A stretch of DNA of 64,000 nt, from contig JBCCJI010000016.1 of assembly GCA_039027855.1 (NCBI GenBank), positions 29,599-93,598 on the forward strand, read 5' to 3'. Positions 1 to 7,897 of the stretch are shown here, piece after piece (the stretch's first letter is position 1; each line of letters starts with the position of its first letter). The stretch is from Thermohalobaculum sp039027855 (GTDB lineage Bacteria > Pseudomonadota > Alphaproteobacteria > Rhodobacterales > Rhodobacteraceae). The translations under genes and the position numbers were made by a program. Below the pieces are notes generated by a model. The model searched no databases. It worked only from the letters and a program-made list of their open reading frames with translations, and was not told the DNA's origin.

Positions 1-2
1 AT

Positions 3-638
3 GACGAGGCACTGGGCCGAATGACGGCCGATGAGTTCGAGGGCGAGATCCGCTTTGGCGTGCCCACCGACATCGTCTATCCGCATGTCCCGGTGATCCT
101 GCAGCGCTTTGATCGGGCTTTCCCGCGCGTCCGCCTGCATCTGATCTCGTCGAACACGCGAAAGCTGCAGGCAATGCTGGATGCGGGCGGTGTTGACCTG
201 ATCCTGACGACCGAGGACGGCGCGCCGAACGGGGCCGAGACGGTGTCGACGCAAGAGATCGTCTGGATCGGGGCCCCCGGCGGCAATGCCCATCGCCAGC
301 GCCCGCTCCGCATCGCCTTCGAACGCGAATGCCTGTTCCGGCCCTGGGCTCAGCGCGCCCTCGACGAGGCGGGGATCGCCTGGGAGAACGCGGTCGACAC
401 CAGCTCGACGCGCTCGGTCGAGGCATCGGTATCGGCCGATCTCGCCGTCCACGCGATGATCGCCCATGCCGCCGGTCCGCAGTTCGAGATCATCGGCCCG
501 GATGGCGGCCTGCCACGCCTGCCGATCACTCTGATCAACATGTATGTCCGCGCGACGGCTCGGAACGCGCCGCTGGAGGCGCTGGCGGGGATCGTGCGCG
601 AGGCCTATGGACCGTCGCGACGCCTGGACGTGGCCTGA
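3..638 (+). CDS. LysR-family transcriptional regulator, C-terminal part
   Basis: This is the effector-binding (periplasmic-binding-like) half of a LysR regulator. The frame is open to the left edge of the window, and the usual linker into the domain is visible (GEIRFGVPTDIV just after an ALGRM stretch). The N-terminal helix-turn-helix therefore lies outside the window and the gene is cut by the edge, not truncated in nature. About 211 residues are visible, ending in TGA at 636-638. Such proteins bind a small ligand in a two-lobed pocket and regulate nearby or divergent genes. The ligand and target cannot be told from this piece. The next gene converges on it 58 bp away. Confidence 0.85.
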   Translation, partial: DEALGRMTADEFEGEIRFGVPTDIVYPHVPVILQRFDRAFPRVRLHLISSNTRKLQAMLDAGGVDLILTTEDGAPNGAETVSTQEIVWIGAPGGNAHRQRPLRIAFERECLFRPWAQRALDEAGIAWENAVDTSSTRSVEASVSADLAVHAMIAHAAGPQFEIIGPDGGLPRLPITLINMYVRATARNAPLEALAGIVREAYGPSRRLDVA

Positions 639-696
639 CAAAGGGGTGGCCTCACGGGTTAATCACGGGCCGCACCAGGGCCGGACGTGAGCTGGA

Positions 697-1653
697 TCAG
701 GGCGTCAAAACCACCTTCCCGGTCGCGCGTCGCTCGGCCAGCAGCGCGAGAGCGTCGTTGGCCTGGTCGAGCGGCAGGACATGCCCGATGCGCGGCGACA
801 GCCGACCCCCCTCGACCCAGGCGATGAGCTGGCGAAAGCTCTCGGTCAGCACCTGGGGTCGGAACTTGTAATAGGCACCCCAATAGAACCCGATCACGTC
901 GAGGTTCTTGACCAAAAGGATATTGGCCGGGATCTGCGGCACCTCGCCCGAGGCGAAGCCGATGGGCATCAGCCGCGCCTCAGGGTTGGCCGCCCGCAGC
1001 GCCGCCTTCCATTGCTCGCCGCCCACCGGATCATAGACGACATCGGCGCCACCCAGCGCCTTGACCCGCTCGCGCAGATCGCCGTCCTCACTATCGATTA
1101 CGTGATGCGCACCGGCGGCCTTGGCCGTGGCCAGCCGCTCAGCCCCGCGCGCCACGGCGATCACCTCGGCACCCATCAGCGCGCCGACCTCCACCGCCGC
1201 GAGCCCCGTGCCGCCGGCAGCGCCCAGCACGAGCAGCCGCTCTCCCGGCTCCAGCCGGGCCCGGTGGGCAAGCGCCACATGGCCGGTGCCATAGGCGACC
1301 TGCAGGCCCGCGGCGGCCGTCATCTCCATGGCGTCGGGCAATACCACGCAGGTGACAGCAGGGGCGATCGTAACCTCTGCCATGCCCCCGCTGCCGCAGA
1401 GCGCGGCCACGCGCGTGCCAGTAGAGAGGTCCACATCCGCGCCCACCGTCTCGATCACGCCCGCGACCTCCAGGCCCGGAGCGAACGGCAAGGCCGGCTT
1501 CTCCTGATAGCGCCCCGACTGCATCAGCGTATCGGCGAAGTTAACACCGCAGGCCGCCACCCGGATCGCCACCTCGCCGGGCCCCGGGGGTGGCACCTCG
1601 ACCTCGTCTGCCGTCAGCGCCGCGCCGATCTCGTGAAGCCGCATCGCCTTCAT
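697..1653 (-). CDS. NADPH:quinone oxidoreductase (zinc-free MDR family)
   Basis: A 318-residue medium-chain dehydrogenase/reductase of the quinone oxidoreductase type, expected to be cytosolic and to reduce quinones or other enals with NADPH. It has the N-terminal GroES-like half with VNFADTLMQSGRY near residues 38-50, the nucleotide-binding loop LGAAGGTGLAAVE at 143-155, and no zinc-binding cysteine cluster. The start is placed at MKAMRLHEIG because this matches the family N-terminus and a purine-rich GGGGGCGG lies upstream. The frame is open further upstream, with a Met at 1773 that would add about 40 residues from a 15-bp repeat. It converges with the LysR gene and diverges from typA. The exact substrate is unknown. 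Confidence 0.88.
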   Translation of the reverse strand: MKAMRLHEIGAALTADEVEVPPPGPGEVAIRVAACGVNFADTLMQSGRYQEKPALPFAPGLEVAGVIETVGADVDLSTGTRVAALCGSGGMAEVTIAPAVTCVVLPDAMEMTAAAGLQVAYGTGHVALAHRARLEPGERLLVLGAAGGTGLAAVEVGALMGAEVIAVARGAERLATAKAAGAHHVIDSEDGDLRERVKALGGADVVYDPVGGEQWKAALRAANPEARLMPIGFASGEVPQIPANILLVKNLDVIGFYWGAYYKFRPQVLTESFRQLIAWVEGGRLSPRIGHVLPLDQANDALALLAERRATGKVVLTP

Positions 1654-1699
1654 CGCACCGCCCCCATGCATTGCACCACGCGCATTCTGCCCGAGCGTC

Positions 1700-1774
1700 G
1701 ATTTATCGGGCGCCGCCTCATCGGTCGCCGACTTATCGGGCGCCGGTTTATCGGGCGCCAACCTACCGAGCATC
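1700..1774. repeat. Degenerate 15-bp tandem repeat upstream of the quinone oxidoreductase
   Basis: Four to five head-to-tail 15-bp units run through 1700-1774. The best unit is gatttatcgggcgcc, with variants gcctcatcggtcgcc, gacttatcgggcgcc and ggtttatcgggcgcc, and a weaker fifth. The unit length keeps the reading frame, so in the oxidoreductase frame it would read as a Pro-Asp-Lys-rich stretch upstream of the preferred start. It lies in the divergent spacer with typA. Confidence 0.75.
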
Positions 1775-1929
1775 GAGTTTCCGCGCACCGCTGCGCTTAT
1801 CGTGACGCAGCGCAGCACGAAAGGCGTGATGCGACACCTATTTCTGACGGGACTTCGCTTGCCCCCGCCCCAGCTTTCGGCCATGGCAGGCCGCACGACG
1901 CGACCCCCACAGACTTGAGGAGACGCCCC

Positions 1930-3747
1930 ATGGCGCTGCGCAACATCGCGATCATCGCGCATGTCGATCACGGCAAGACCACGCTCGTGGACGCGCTGCT
2001 CAAGCAGTCGGGCGCGTTCCGCGACAACCAGGCCGTCGCCGAGCGGGCGATGGACAGCAACGATCTCGAGCGTGAGCGCGGGATCACCATCCTCGCCAAA
2101 TGCACCTCGGTCGAGTGGGGCGAGACGCGGATCAATATCGTCGACACGCCCGGCCACGCCGATTTTGGCGGTGAGGTGGAGCGTATCCTCAGCATGGTCG
2201 ATGGCGTCGTGCTGCTGGTCGACGCCGCCGAGGGGCCAATGCCGCAGACCAAGTTCGTCACGTCGAAGGCGCTGGCCCTCGGCCTCCGCCCCATCGTGGT
2301 GCTCAACAAGGTCGACAAACCGGATGCCGAGCCCGACCGCGCGCTGGACGAGGTGTTCGATCTGTTCTCGGCGCTTGATGCCGATGACGAGCAGCTGGAT
2401 TTCCCGGTGCTCTACGCCTCGGGCCGCTCGGGCTGGGCCGCCAAGGAACTGGACGACCCGCGCGAGGATCTGCAGCCGCTGTTCGAGCTGATCGTCAACC
2501 ACGTGCCTGGCCCCCGGGTCGCGAACCGCGCCGATGAGCCGTTTCAGATGCTCGCCACAACGGTCGAGAGCGACAACTTCCTCGGCCGCATGCTGACCGG
2601 CCGGATCGAGGCCGGGCGCGTGAAGCCCGGCACGCAGATCCGCGCGCTGAGCCGCGAGGGCAAGGAAGTCGAGCGCTTCCGCGTCTCGAAGGTCCTGGCC
2701 TTTCGCGGCCTTGCCCGTCAGCCGGTCGAGCAGGCGGCGGCCGGCGATGTCGTGGCGCTCGCCGGCATGGCGAAAAGCACCGTGTCGGACAGCCTGCTGG
2801 ACCCGAGTGTCGCAGCCCCCCTGCCCGCCCAGCCGATCGACCCGCCGACCATCACGGTCACCTTCGGCATCAATGACAGCCCGCTCGCCGGGCGTGACGG
2901 CTCAAAGGTGCAATCCCGCGTGATCCGCGAGCGGCTGATGCGCGAGGCCGAGGGCAATGTCGCGATCAAGGTTGCCGACACGCCTGGCGGCGAGGCCTTC
3001 GAGGTCTCGGGCCGGGGCGAGCTGCAGATGGGCGTGCTGATCGAGAACATGCGCCGCGAGGGGTTCGAGCTCTCGATCTCGCGTCCGCGGGTCGTGCTCC
3101 GCGACGAGGACGGGCGCCGGCTGGAGCCGGTGGAAGAAGTCACCATCGATGTCGATGAGGAGTATGCCGGCACGGTGGTCGAGAAGCTGGCGCTTCGCAA
3201 AGGCGATCTGGCCGAGATGCGCGCCGCCGGGGCCGGCAAGACCCGGATCGTGGCCCATGTCCCCTCGCGCGGGCTGATTGGCTACCACGGGGAATTCCTG
3301 ACCGACACGCGCGGCACGGGCGTTATGAACCGCGTGTTCCACGACTATACCGACTGGCGCGGCCCGATCCCCGGGCGGCGCGCTGGCGTCCTGATCTCGA
3401 TGGAGAGCGGGGACAGCGTGCCCTACGCCCTGTTTAACTTGGAAGACCGGGGCAAGATGTTCATCGGCGGCGGGGAGGCGGTCTATCAGGGCATGATCAT
3501 CGGCGAGCATTCGCGCGACAACGATCTGGAAGTGAACCCGCTGAAGGGCAAGCAGCTGACCAACATCCGCGCCGCTGGCAAGGATGATGCCGTGAAGCTC
3601 ACCACGCCGACGCGCCTGACGTTGGAACAGGCCATCGCCTACATCGACGATGACGAGCTGGTCGAAGTCACGCCCAATGCGATCAGGCTGCGCAAGCGCC
3701 ACCTCGACCCGCATGAGCGCAAGCGCGCGGCCCGCGCGGCGAGCTGA
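1930..3747 (+). CDS. typA: Translational GTPase TypA/BipA
   Basis: A 605-residue ribosome-binding GTPase related to EF-G, involved in ribosome assembly and stress or low-temperature growth. The P-loop AHVDHGKT is at residues 10-17, followed by RERGITI, DTPGH and NKVD, so the G domain is intact. The rest matches the EF-G-like domain II, domains III and V, and the TypA-specific C-terminal domain. The length is typical of the family. The start ATG follows a GAGGAG ribosome-binding site by about eight bases, which rules out the longer upstream open frame. A strong terminator lies 85 bp after the stop, so it is probably monocistronic. Confidence 0.97.
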   Translation: MALRNIAIIAHVDHGKTTLVDALLKQSGAFRDNQAVAERAMDSNDLERERGITILAKCTSVEWGETRINIVDTPGHADFGGEVERILSMVDGVVLLVDAAEGPMPQTKFVTSKALALGLRPIVVLNKVDKPDAEPDRALDEVFDLFSALDADDEQLDFPVLYASGRSGWAAKELDDPREDLQPLFELIVNHVPGPRVANRADEPFQMLATTVESDNFLGRMLTGRIEAGRVKPGTQIRALSREGKEVERFRVSKVLAFRGLARQPVEQAAAGDVVALAGMAKSTVSDSLLDPSVAAPLPAQPIDPPTITVTFGINDSPLAGRDGSKVQSRVIRERLMREAEGNVAIKVADTPGGEAFEVSGRGELQMGVLIENMRREGFELSISRPRVVLRDEDGRRLEPVEEVTIDVDEEYAGTVVEKLALRKGDLAEMRAAGAGKTRIVAHVPSRGLIGYHGEFLTDTRGTGVMNRVFHDYTDWRGPIPGRRAGVLISMESGDSVPYALFNLEDRGKMFIGGGEAVYQGMIIGEHSRDNDLEVNPLKGKQLTNIRAAGKDDAVKLTTPTRLTLEQAIAYIDDDELVEVTPNAIRLRKRHLDPHERKRAARAAS

Positions 3748-3831
3748 CGGGGTTCGGAGCGCGCCGCGCGGGCCGCGCCGACACGCCCCACCCCTCCTCG
3801 ATAAGCGGCAAGAGCATCACGGCTGCGGGCA

Positions 3832-3854
3832 ATGCTGCCCTGCAGCATTTTTTT
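3832..3854 (+). terminator. Rho-independent terminator of typA
   Basis: A perfect 7-bp stem, ATGCTGC at 3832-3838 and GCAGCAT at 3842-3848, with a CCT loop, runs straight into a T-run ending at 3854. It is correctly placed after the typA stop. Confidence 0.85.
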
Positions 3855-4201
3855 GTGCCTTGCAAAAAGCCGCGCAACTCTGAACGAATCACCCGGAAAC
3901 AATCCCAAGTTGAGACATGCCTCATGTCTGCAGGATTGCTTCAGCAGACGGAACAATCATGGCGGTAGCTGCCCAATTTGGAGCAATCGCGGCACGGTAC
4001 CGCCAAGGAGTCGCATTGGTTTCAATATAAACAACCATAGGTGGCATTAAGACTCTGCTAACTGATTGAAATGTAAAGTCTGGTGACAGATCTTGGAAAA
4101 ACGAAGTCAGAACGTCCACTGGGGCTTTCCAAAACCTAGTTTTGCCCTTTTTAAGACTAGGATCAAAAACAAGCTCGGGTTGAACCTAGGGAGAGCAGTC
4201 A
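3855..4201 (+). promoter_or_regulatory. Non-coding upstream region of the PraR-like gene, with CCTAG repeats
   Basis: About 350 bp with no supported gene and visibly lower GC than its neighbours. Near the downstream gene it holds CCTAG at 4135-4139, its inverse CTAGG at 4157-4161, and CCTAGG at 4185-4190. The first two flank a 17-bp A/T-rich spacer, as would fit an autoregulatory operator. A TTAA-N7-CTAA sequence at 4047-4061 is one base off the CtrA consensus. The assignment as promoter/operator is inference. No clear -35/-10 pair was recognised. Confidence 0.45.
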
Positions 4202-4558
4202 ATGAGCCATCCGGTCGATGTACATGTGGGTCAGCGAGTGCGTCAGCGTCGTTGGATGACCGGCATGACGCAGCAGCAGCTTGCCGAGAAAGTCGGCATC
4301 AAGTTCCAGCAGATCCAGAAATACGAGACGGGTGCCAACCGCATCTCGGCCTCGCGGCTCTGGGATGTCGCGGCGGCGCTTGAGGTTCCAGTGTCCTTTT
4401 TCTTCGAAGGGCTGGACAACACCGTGAACGAGGCGCGCGACGACGCCATGCTGACCGACAAGGAAGCACTGGAACTCGTCCGCGCATACTACGCCATCCC
4501 CGAGACGCAGCGCCGCCGCCTCTTTGACCTGGCCCGCGTGCTCGGCGAGGCCGCCTGA
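4202..4558 (+). CDS. XRE-family HTH regulator, PraR-like
   Basis: A 118-residue DNA-binding protein with a Cro/C1-type helix-turn-helix at about residues 10-65: VGQRVRQRRWMTGMTQQQLA, then a recognition-helix segment around KFQQIQKYETG, ending in VPVSFFFEGL. This arrangement is that of the alphaproteobacterial PraR family, known in rhizobia for autorepression and control of quorum-sensing and biofilm genes. The C-terminal tail is alpha-helical and probably serves dimerisation. An AGGGAGAG ribosome-binding site precedes the ATG. The gene is alone between two terminators. Its targets here are unknown. The CCTAG repeats just upstream are candidate self-binding sites. Confidence 0.88.
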   Translation: MSHPVDVHVGQRVRQRRWMTGMTQQQLAEKVGIKFQQIQKYETGANRISASRLWDVAAALEVPVSFFFEGLDNTVNEARDDAMLTDKEALELVRAYYAIPETQRRRLFDLARVLGEAA

Positions 4559-4630
4559 GACACCGGCGCCCCGCGCCAACGGCACGACAACCACTGGCAG
4601 CACCGACAGGCGCGAGAGCCAGCGACCATA

Positions 4631-4670
4631 ACAGGCTGTCGCCGGACTTCGGCGACAGCCTGTCCTTGTT
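4631..4670 (+). terminator. Rho-independent terminator after the PraR-like gene
   Basis: A perfect 14-bp stem, ACAGGCTGTCGCCG at 4631-4644 and its inverse at 4650-4663, with a GACTT loop, is followed by CCTTGTTT. It separates the regulator from the downstream phosphatase gene. Confidence 0.87.
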
Positions 4671-4785
4671 TCCGTAGGACGCCGTGGCCGCCCTCTTCCC
4701 CTGCCCCTCATCATCTGCTCATGTTGCGGCGCGACAAGGGTGATCACGCCACACCGGGGGCGGGATGCGATTGGGACGGGCCGCG

Positions 4786-5580
4786 ATGACACTGGATCTT
4801 GACCGAACCGCCGATCTCGCACGCCGCCTTGCCGCTGCGGCGCGCGCCGAGACCCTCCCCCGCTTCCGCTCGGACCTGGCGGCCGACGACAAGACGCCGG
4901 AGGCGGATTTCGATCCGGTCACCGAAGCCGACCGCGCTTCTGAAGCCGCGATCCGCGCCATCCTCGCCACCGAGGCGCCCGATGACGCCATCATGGGAGA
5001 GGAACAGGCCGCATCCGAGGGACGTTCTGGCCTCACATGGGTGATCGACCCGATCGACGGCACCCGCGCCTACATCTCGGGCCTGCCGACCTGGGGGACG
5101 CTGATCGCGCTCGATGACGGCAGGCGCGGCGTCCTTGGCCTCGTCGATCACCCCTGGACGGATGAGTGCTTTCTGGGTGTCCACGGCCAGGGCGCCACGT
5201 TGAGCCGCGCGGGAGAGACCCGGCCCATCACCGTGCGCAACACCCGCGACCTGGCTGCTGCGACCATGATGACCACGGCACTCGAACTGATCGACGACGC
5301 CGACCGTCCGGCCTTCGACCGGCTGAAATCCAGCGTGCGTATGATCCGCTACGGCATGGACTGCTATGGATATGCGATGGTCGCGGCGGGTCAGATCGAT
5401 TTGGTCGTCGAGTCCGGCTTGCAGGCATATGACATCGCGGCACCCAAGGCGCTGGTCGAAGCGGCGGGCGGCGTGGTAACGAACTGGCTAGGTGGTGATT
5501 GCCGATGGGGCGGCAAGGTCATCGCTGCGGCGACCCCCGAATTGGCCGAAGCGGCGCGGACAATCCTCTCAGCCGGCTGA
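4786..5580 (+). CDS. hisN: Inositol-monophosphatase family protein, probable histidinol-phosphatase
   Basis: A 264-residue Mg-dependent phosphatase of the IMPase fold. Metal-binding motifs are complete: DPVTEADR near 43-50, GEE at 71-73, DPIDGT at 88-93, and AYDIAAPKAL near the C-terminus. The sequence pattern (DDKTPEADFDPVTEAD, DPIDGTRAYISG) resembles the HisN group, which performs the histidinol-phosphate step of histidine synthesis in many alphaproteobacteria. Inositol or CysQ-like phosphatases share these motifs, so the substrate is inference. The start at 4786 has GGGACGGG upstream. An in-frame ATG at 4765 would add seven residues. It ends 19 bp from a convergent hydrolase gene. Confidence 0.82.
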   Translation: MTLDLDRTADLARRLAAAARAETLPRFRSDLAADDKTPEADFDPVTEADRASEAAIRAILATEAPDDAIMGEEQAASEGRSGLTWVIDPIDGTRAYISGLPTWGTLIALDDGRRGVLGLVDHPWTDECFLGVHGQGATLSRAGETRPITVRNTRDLAAATMMTTALELIDDADRPAFDRLKSSVRMIRYGMDCYGYAMVAAGQIDLVVESGLQAYDIAAPKALVEAAGGVVTNWLGGDCRWGGKVIAAATPELAEAARTILSAG

Positions 5581-5599
5581 GCCGCAACACGAAAGCCGC

Positions 5600-6628
5600 T
5601 CACGCGCTAGGGCCGAGGAACGCGTCGATCTCGTCCCAGACCGCGGCGCGGATCGGTGCGGCATCGATGAACAGGTCGTGCATCCCGCCCTCGATCACAC
5701 TCAGCCGCGCCTCGATCCGCCGGGCCATCGCTTTCGACGCCTTGGGGTCAACCACGCCCTCGCGGCTGCCGAGGAGGACGAGAGACGGGATGCCGGTGCC
5801 GCCCATGGCCCGGTTCGCCGCCATCGCGTCGGTCGCCGCCGCCAGCCAGCCAAGCGTGGGCAGGCCAAGCGCCAGTCTGGGCTCGGTACGCGTCGTGTTC
5901 TCGTACCAGCCATAAAGCACCGGATCGCGGCTGAGGCAGTTTCCGGCAAAACCCTTGAGCACATACGGCCGGCCCGGGTTGTAGACCGGTGGCCAGAGAC
6001 GAGAGAACCCGAGCCAGCGCGCGGCATAGATCAAAAGCGGTGCCACAGCCGCGGCAACCGGGTGCATCCGGATCGCCGCGAGGGGTGCCGAGAACACCAG
6101 CTTCTCCGCCGTGACCACGCCTTTGGCCAAGGCACCGCGCAGGATGCAGGCACCCATCGAATGGCTGACGATGATGCGAACGGACCCCTCGGCCGCAACC
6201 GCTGGATGGGCGACAAGCGCCGCCAGGTCGCGGTGGTACTCGGCAAAATCGCCCACATGGGCGCGGCGCGGATCGTCGGTAAGCCGCTCGGACAACCCCT
6301 GGCCCCGCCAGTCGAGCACCGCCACCGCATAGCCCCGGTCGGCCAGCGCCGTCGCCGCTAGGGCCAGCTTCTCCAGAAACTCCACCCTGCCGCTGAGCAG
6401 CAGCGCGAGACCGCGTGGCCCGCCTGGGTTCCAAAGCGCTGCACGCAGAGCAACGCCGTCCTCAGCCAGCAGGTCGAGCCCAAGATCCCAGGCACGCGCA
6501 CCGGGCGGCAGAGGCACGATGGGCCGATGCCCGGCATCGTTGGTGGCGGAACCAGTGGCGGGGTCGGTGGCGGGCGGCGCCGTGGCGACCGAGCCCGCAG
6601 CTGCGCCCCCCGGCATCGCCGCCGTCAA
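5600..6628 (-). CDS. Alpha/beta hydrolase, lysophospholipase/monoglyceride-lipase type
   Basis: A 342-residue serine hydrolase of the PldB/monoacylglycerol-lipase group. After about 45 low-complexity Ala/Pro/Thr residues come the core strands, an LDWRGQGLSER motif near 105-115, and the nucleophile elbow VSHSMG with Ser157. The Asp of REGVVDPKA and the His of GGMHDLF fit the remaining triad. It probably cleaves lysophospholipids or monoacylglycerols. No signal peptide is evident, so it is likely cytosolic or membrane-associated. Its ATG overlaps the stop of the SCP2 gene by four bases, so the two are translationally coupled, pointing to a joint lipid-related role. Confidence 0.85.
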   Translation of the reverse strand: MTAAMPGGAAAGSVATAPPATDPATGSATNDAGHRPIVPLPPGARAWDLGLDLLAEDGVALRAALWNPGGPRGLALLLSGRVEFLEKLALAATALADRGYAVAVLDWRGQGLSERLTDDPRRAHVGDFAEYHRDLAALVAHPAVAAEGSVRIIVSHSMGACILRGALAKGVVTAEKLVFSAPLAAIRMHPVAAAVAPLLIYAARWLGFSRLWPPVYNPGRPYVLKGFAGNCLSRDPVLYGWYENTTRTEPRLALGLPTLGWLAAATDAMAANRAMGGTGIPSLVLLGSREGVVDPKASKAMARRIEARLSVIEGGMHDLFIDAAPIRAAVWDEIDAFLGPSA

Positions 6629-6909
6629 AGGTATTGCACCAGCTGCATCGCAGCCGCCATCTCGCCCTCGATCTCGATACGCCCGGTCATGAAGGCCTGC
6701 GTTGGGTCGAGATCGCCACCGAACAGGTCGCGGAAGGTGTCGAGATCGCCCTTCACAACGATCTCCGCCTCCCCCTCGCCGATGCGCACGCCATCACCAT
6801 CGACCATGATGGCGCCCGTCCCCTCGACTTCGAACTTCACGCTGCCGGCGAAATCCGTGCCGTCCAGCTTCTCGCGCAGCTTGGCCACCGCCGTCTCCAG
6901 ATCCGACAT
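6625..6909 (-). CDS. SCP2 sterol-binding domain protein
   Basis: A 94-residue single-domain protein of the SCP2 fold, which binds lipids in a hydrophobic tunnel. Typical elements are the central DGDGVRIGEGEAEIVVKGD stretch and the C-terminal AFMTGRIEIEGEM helix region. Family length is usual for the bacterial stand-alone form. The start was placed at MSDLE because GGGAGGAG lies just upstream. An upstream Met at 6945 is less likely. It is the first gene of a two-gene unit with the lipase-like hydrolase, joined by an ATGA overlap. The physiological lipid is unknown. Confidence 0.85.
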   Translation of the reverse strand: MSDLETAVAKLREKLDGTDFAGSVKFEVEGTGAIMVDGDGVRIGEGEAEIVVKGDLDTFRDLFGGDLDPTQAFMTGRIEIEGEMAAAMQLVQYL

Positions 6910-7057
6910 CCGCTCGCTCCTCCCGGGTCCTGGACCCGTTGTCATCTATGGGCTCGGCGCCCCGGTTTCAGTACCGCCATGCGTGGCGCGCGCCCTGCGA
7001 CCGGCCATCGCGCATGCGTCGCTTGCATGCCTAGTGGTCGCGCCTACACTTTCCAAG

Positions 7058-7795
7058 ATGACATACCCATGCTGCCGCCACGTCGTTTACGCATTCGTCA
7101 CCTGGCCCCTGCTTCTGGCGCCCGCAGGGGTGATGGCCGGGCCCTCGTCGATGCATCCGCCGGTGATCGAAGCGCAGGACGTTCCCGTCCTGCCCGATCC
7201 CGAGAATGATGGCGCGCTGCCCGACGAGGCGCTGCCCCAGATGCCGTCTCCCGACGAGGAGGCACTGGACGAGGAGGGTCTGCAATCGCTCGACCTGCCC
7301 TCCGAGACGATGGCGCGCGAGGCGCAGCTCGATGCGCTGTTCGACATGCTCTCTGACCCGGATCAGCCGGCGTGGTCGGTGGTGCAGTCGCAAATCTGGC
7401 GGGTGTGGCGTCGCTCAGGCTCGGATTCCATCGACTACCTGCTGCGCCGCGCGCGCGAGCAGATCGAAGCCGAGGATTACGCGAAGGCGCTCGTCCATCT
7501 CGACGATATCGTGCGCCTCGCGCCGGAATTCGCCGAAGGCTGGAACCAGCGCGCCACCGTCTACTTCCTGCAAGGCCGCTATGGCGCCTCGGTCGCGGAT
7601 ATCGAAGCGGTGCTGGCGCTCGAGCCTCGCCATTTCGGCGCGCTCTCGGGCCTTGGCATCATCCTCGACCGCACCGGGCAGGATGCTGAGGCCTATCGCG
7701 TGTTCCAGCGTGTGCTGGAGATCCATCCGAACCAGCCCGGGGCGCAGGCCGGCATCGACCGGCTGGCCAAGGATGTCGAGGGCCGCGACAGCTGA
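7058..7795 (+). CDS. Exported tetratricopeptide-repeat protein
   Basis: A 245-residue protein with an N-terminal hydrophobic segment (VVYAFVTWPLLLAPAGVMA, to about residue 27) that looks like a cleavable signal peptide with an Ala-x-Ala-like end. An acidic Pro/Glu/Asp-rich linker follows to about residue 80. From roughly residue 120 onward there are TPR motifs, clearest in the segment AEGWNQRATVYFLQGRYGAS and the following helical pairs. TPRs act as protein-protein scaffolds. The partner cannot be inferred from the neighbours. The start is at the Met before the hydrophobic segment. The protein is probably periplasmic. Confidence 0.78.
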   Translation: MTYPCCRHVVYAFVTWPLLLAPAGVMAGPSSMHPPVIEAQDVPVLPDPENDGALPDEALPQMPSPDEEALDEEGLQSLDLPSETMAREAQLDALFDMLSDPDQPAWSVVQSQIWRVWRRSGSDSIDYLLRRAREQIEAEDYAKALVHLDDIVRLAPEFAEGWNQRATVYFLQGRYGASVADIEAVLALEPRHFGALSGLGIILDRTGQDAEAYRVFQRVLEIHPNQPGAQAGIDRLAKDVEGRDS

Positions 7796-7897
7796 CGTGC
7801 TGTCATGTTGGCTGCCGGCCAGCCCCTCGCCTCACTTGCAGTGACACGCCGCTACCCCTAAGCCGAAGGCGCAGGGTCCGGCCGGAGTGAGCGCGAG

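Noticed and set aside
1700..1774. CRISPR array
   Set aside because: The 15-bp units are contiguous, without spacers, and much shorter than CRISPR repeats. No cas gene is in the window.
1654..2502. Long N-terminal extension of the quinone oxidoreductase frame across typA
   Set aside because: The extension is antisense to typA, whose GTPase motifs are intact. The family N-terminus is at 1653.
3855..4201. Small genes in the typA-PraR spacer (open frames of 65-96 codons)
   Set aside because: No ribosome-binding site or similarity. The composition is that of an intergenic region with a terminator and operator-like repeats.
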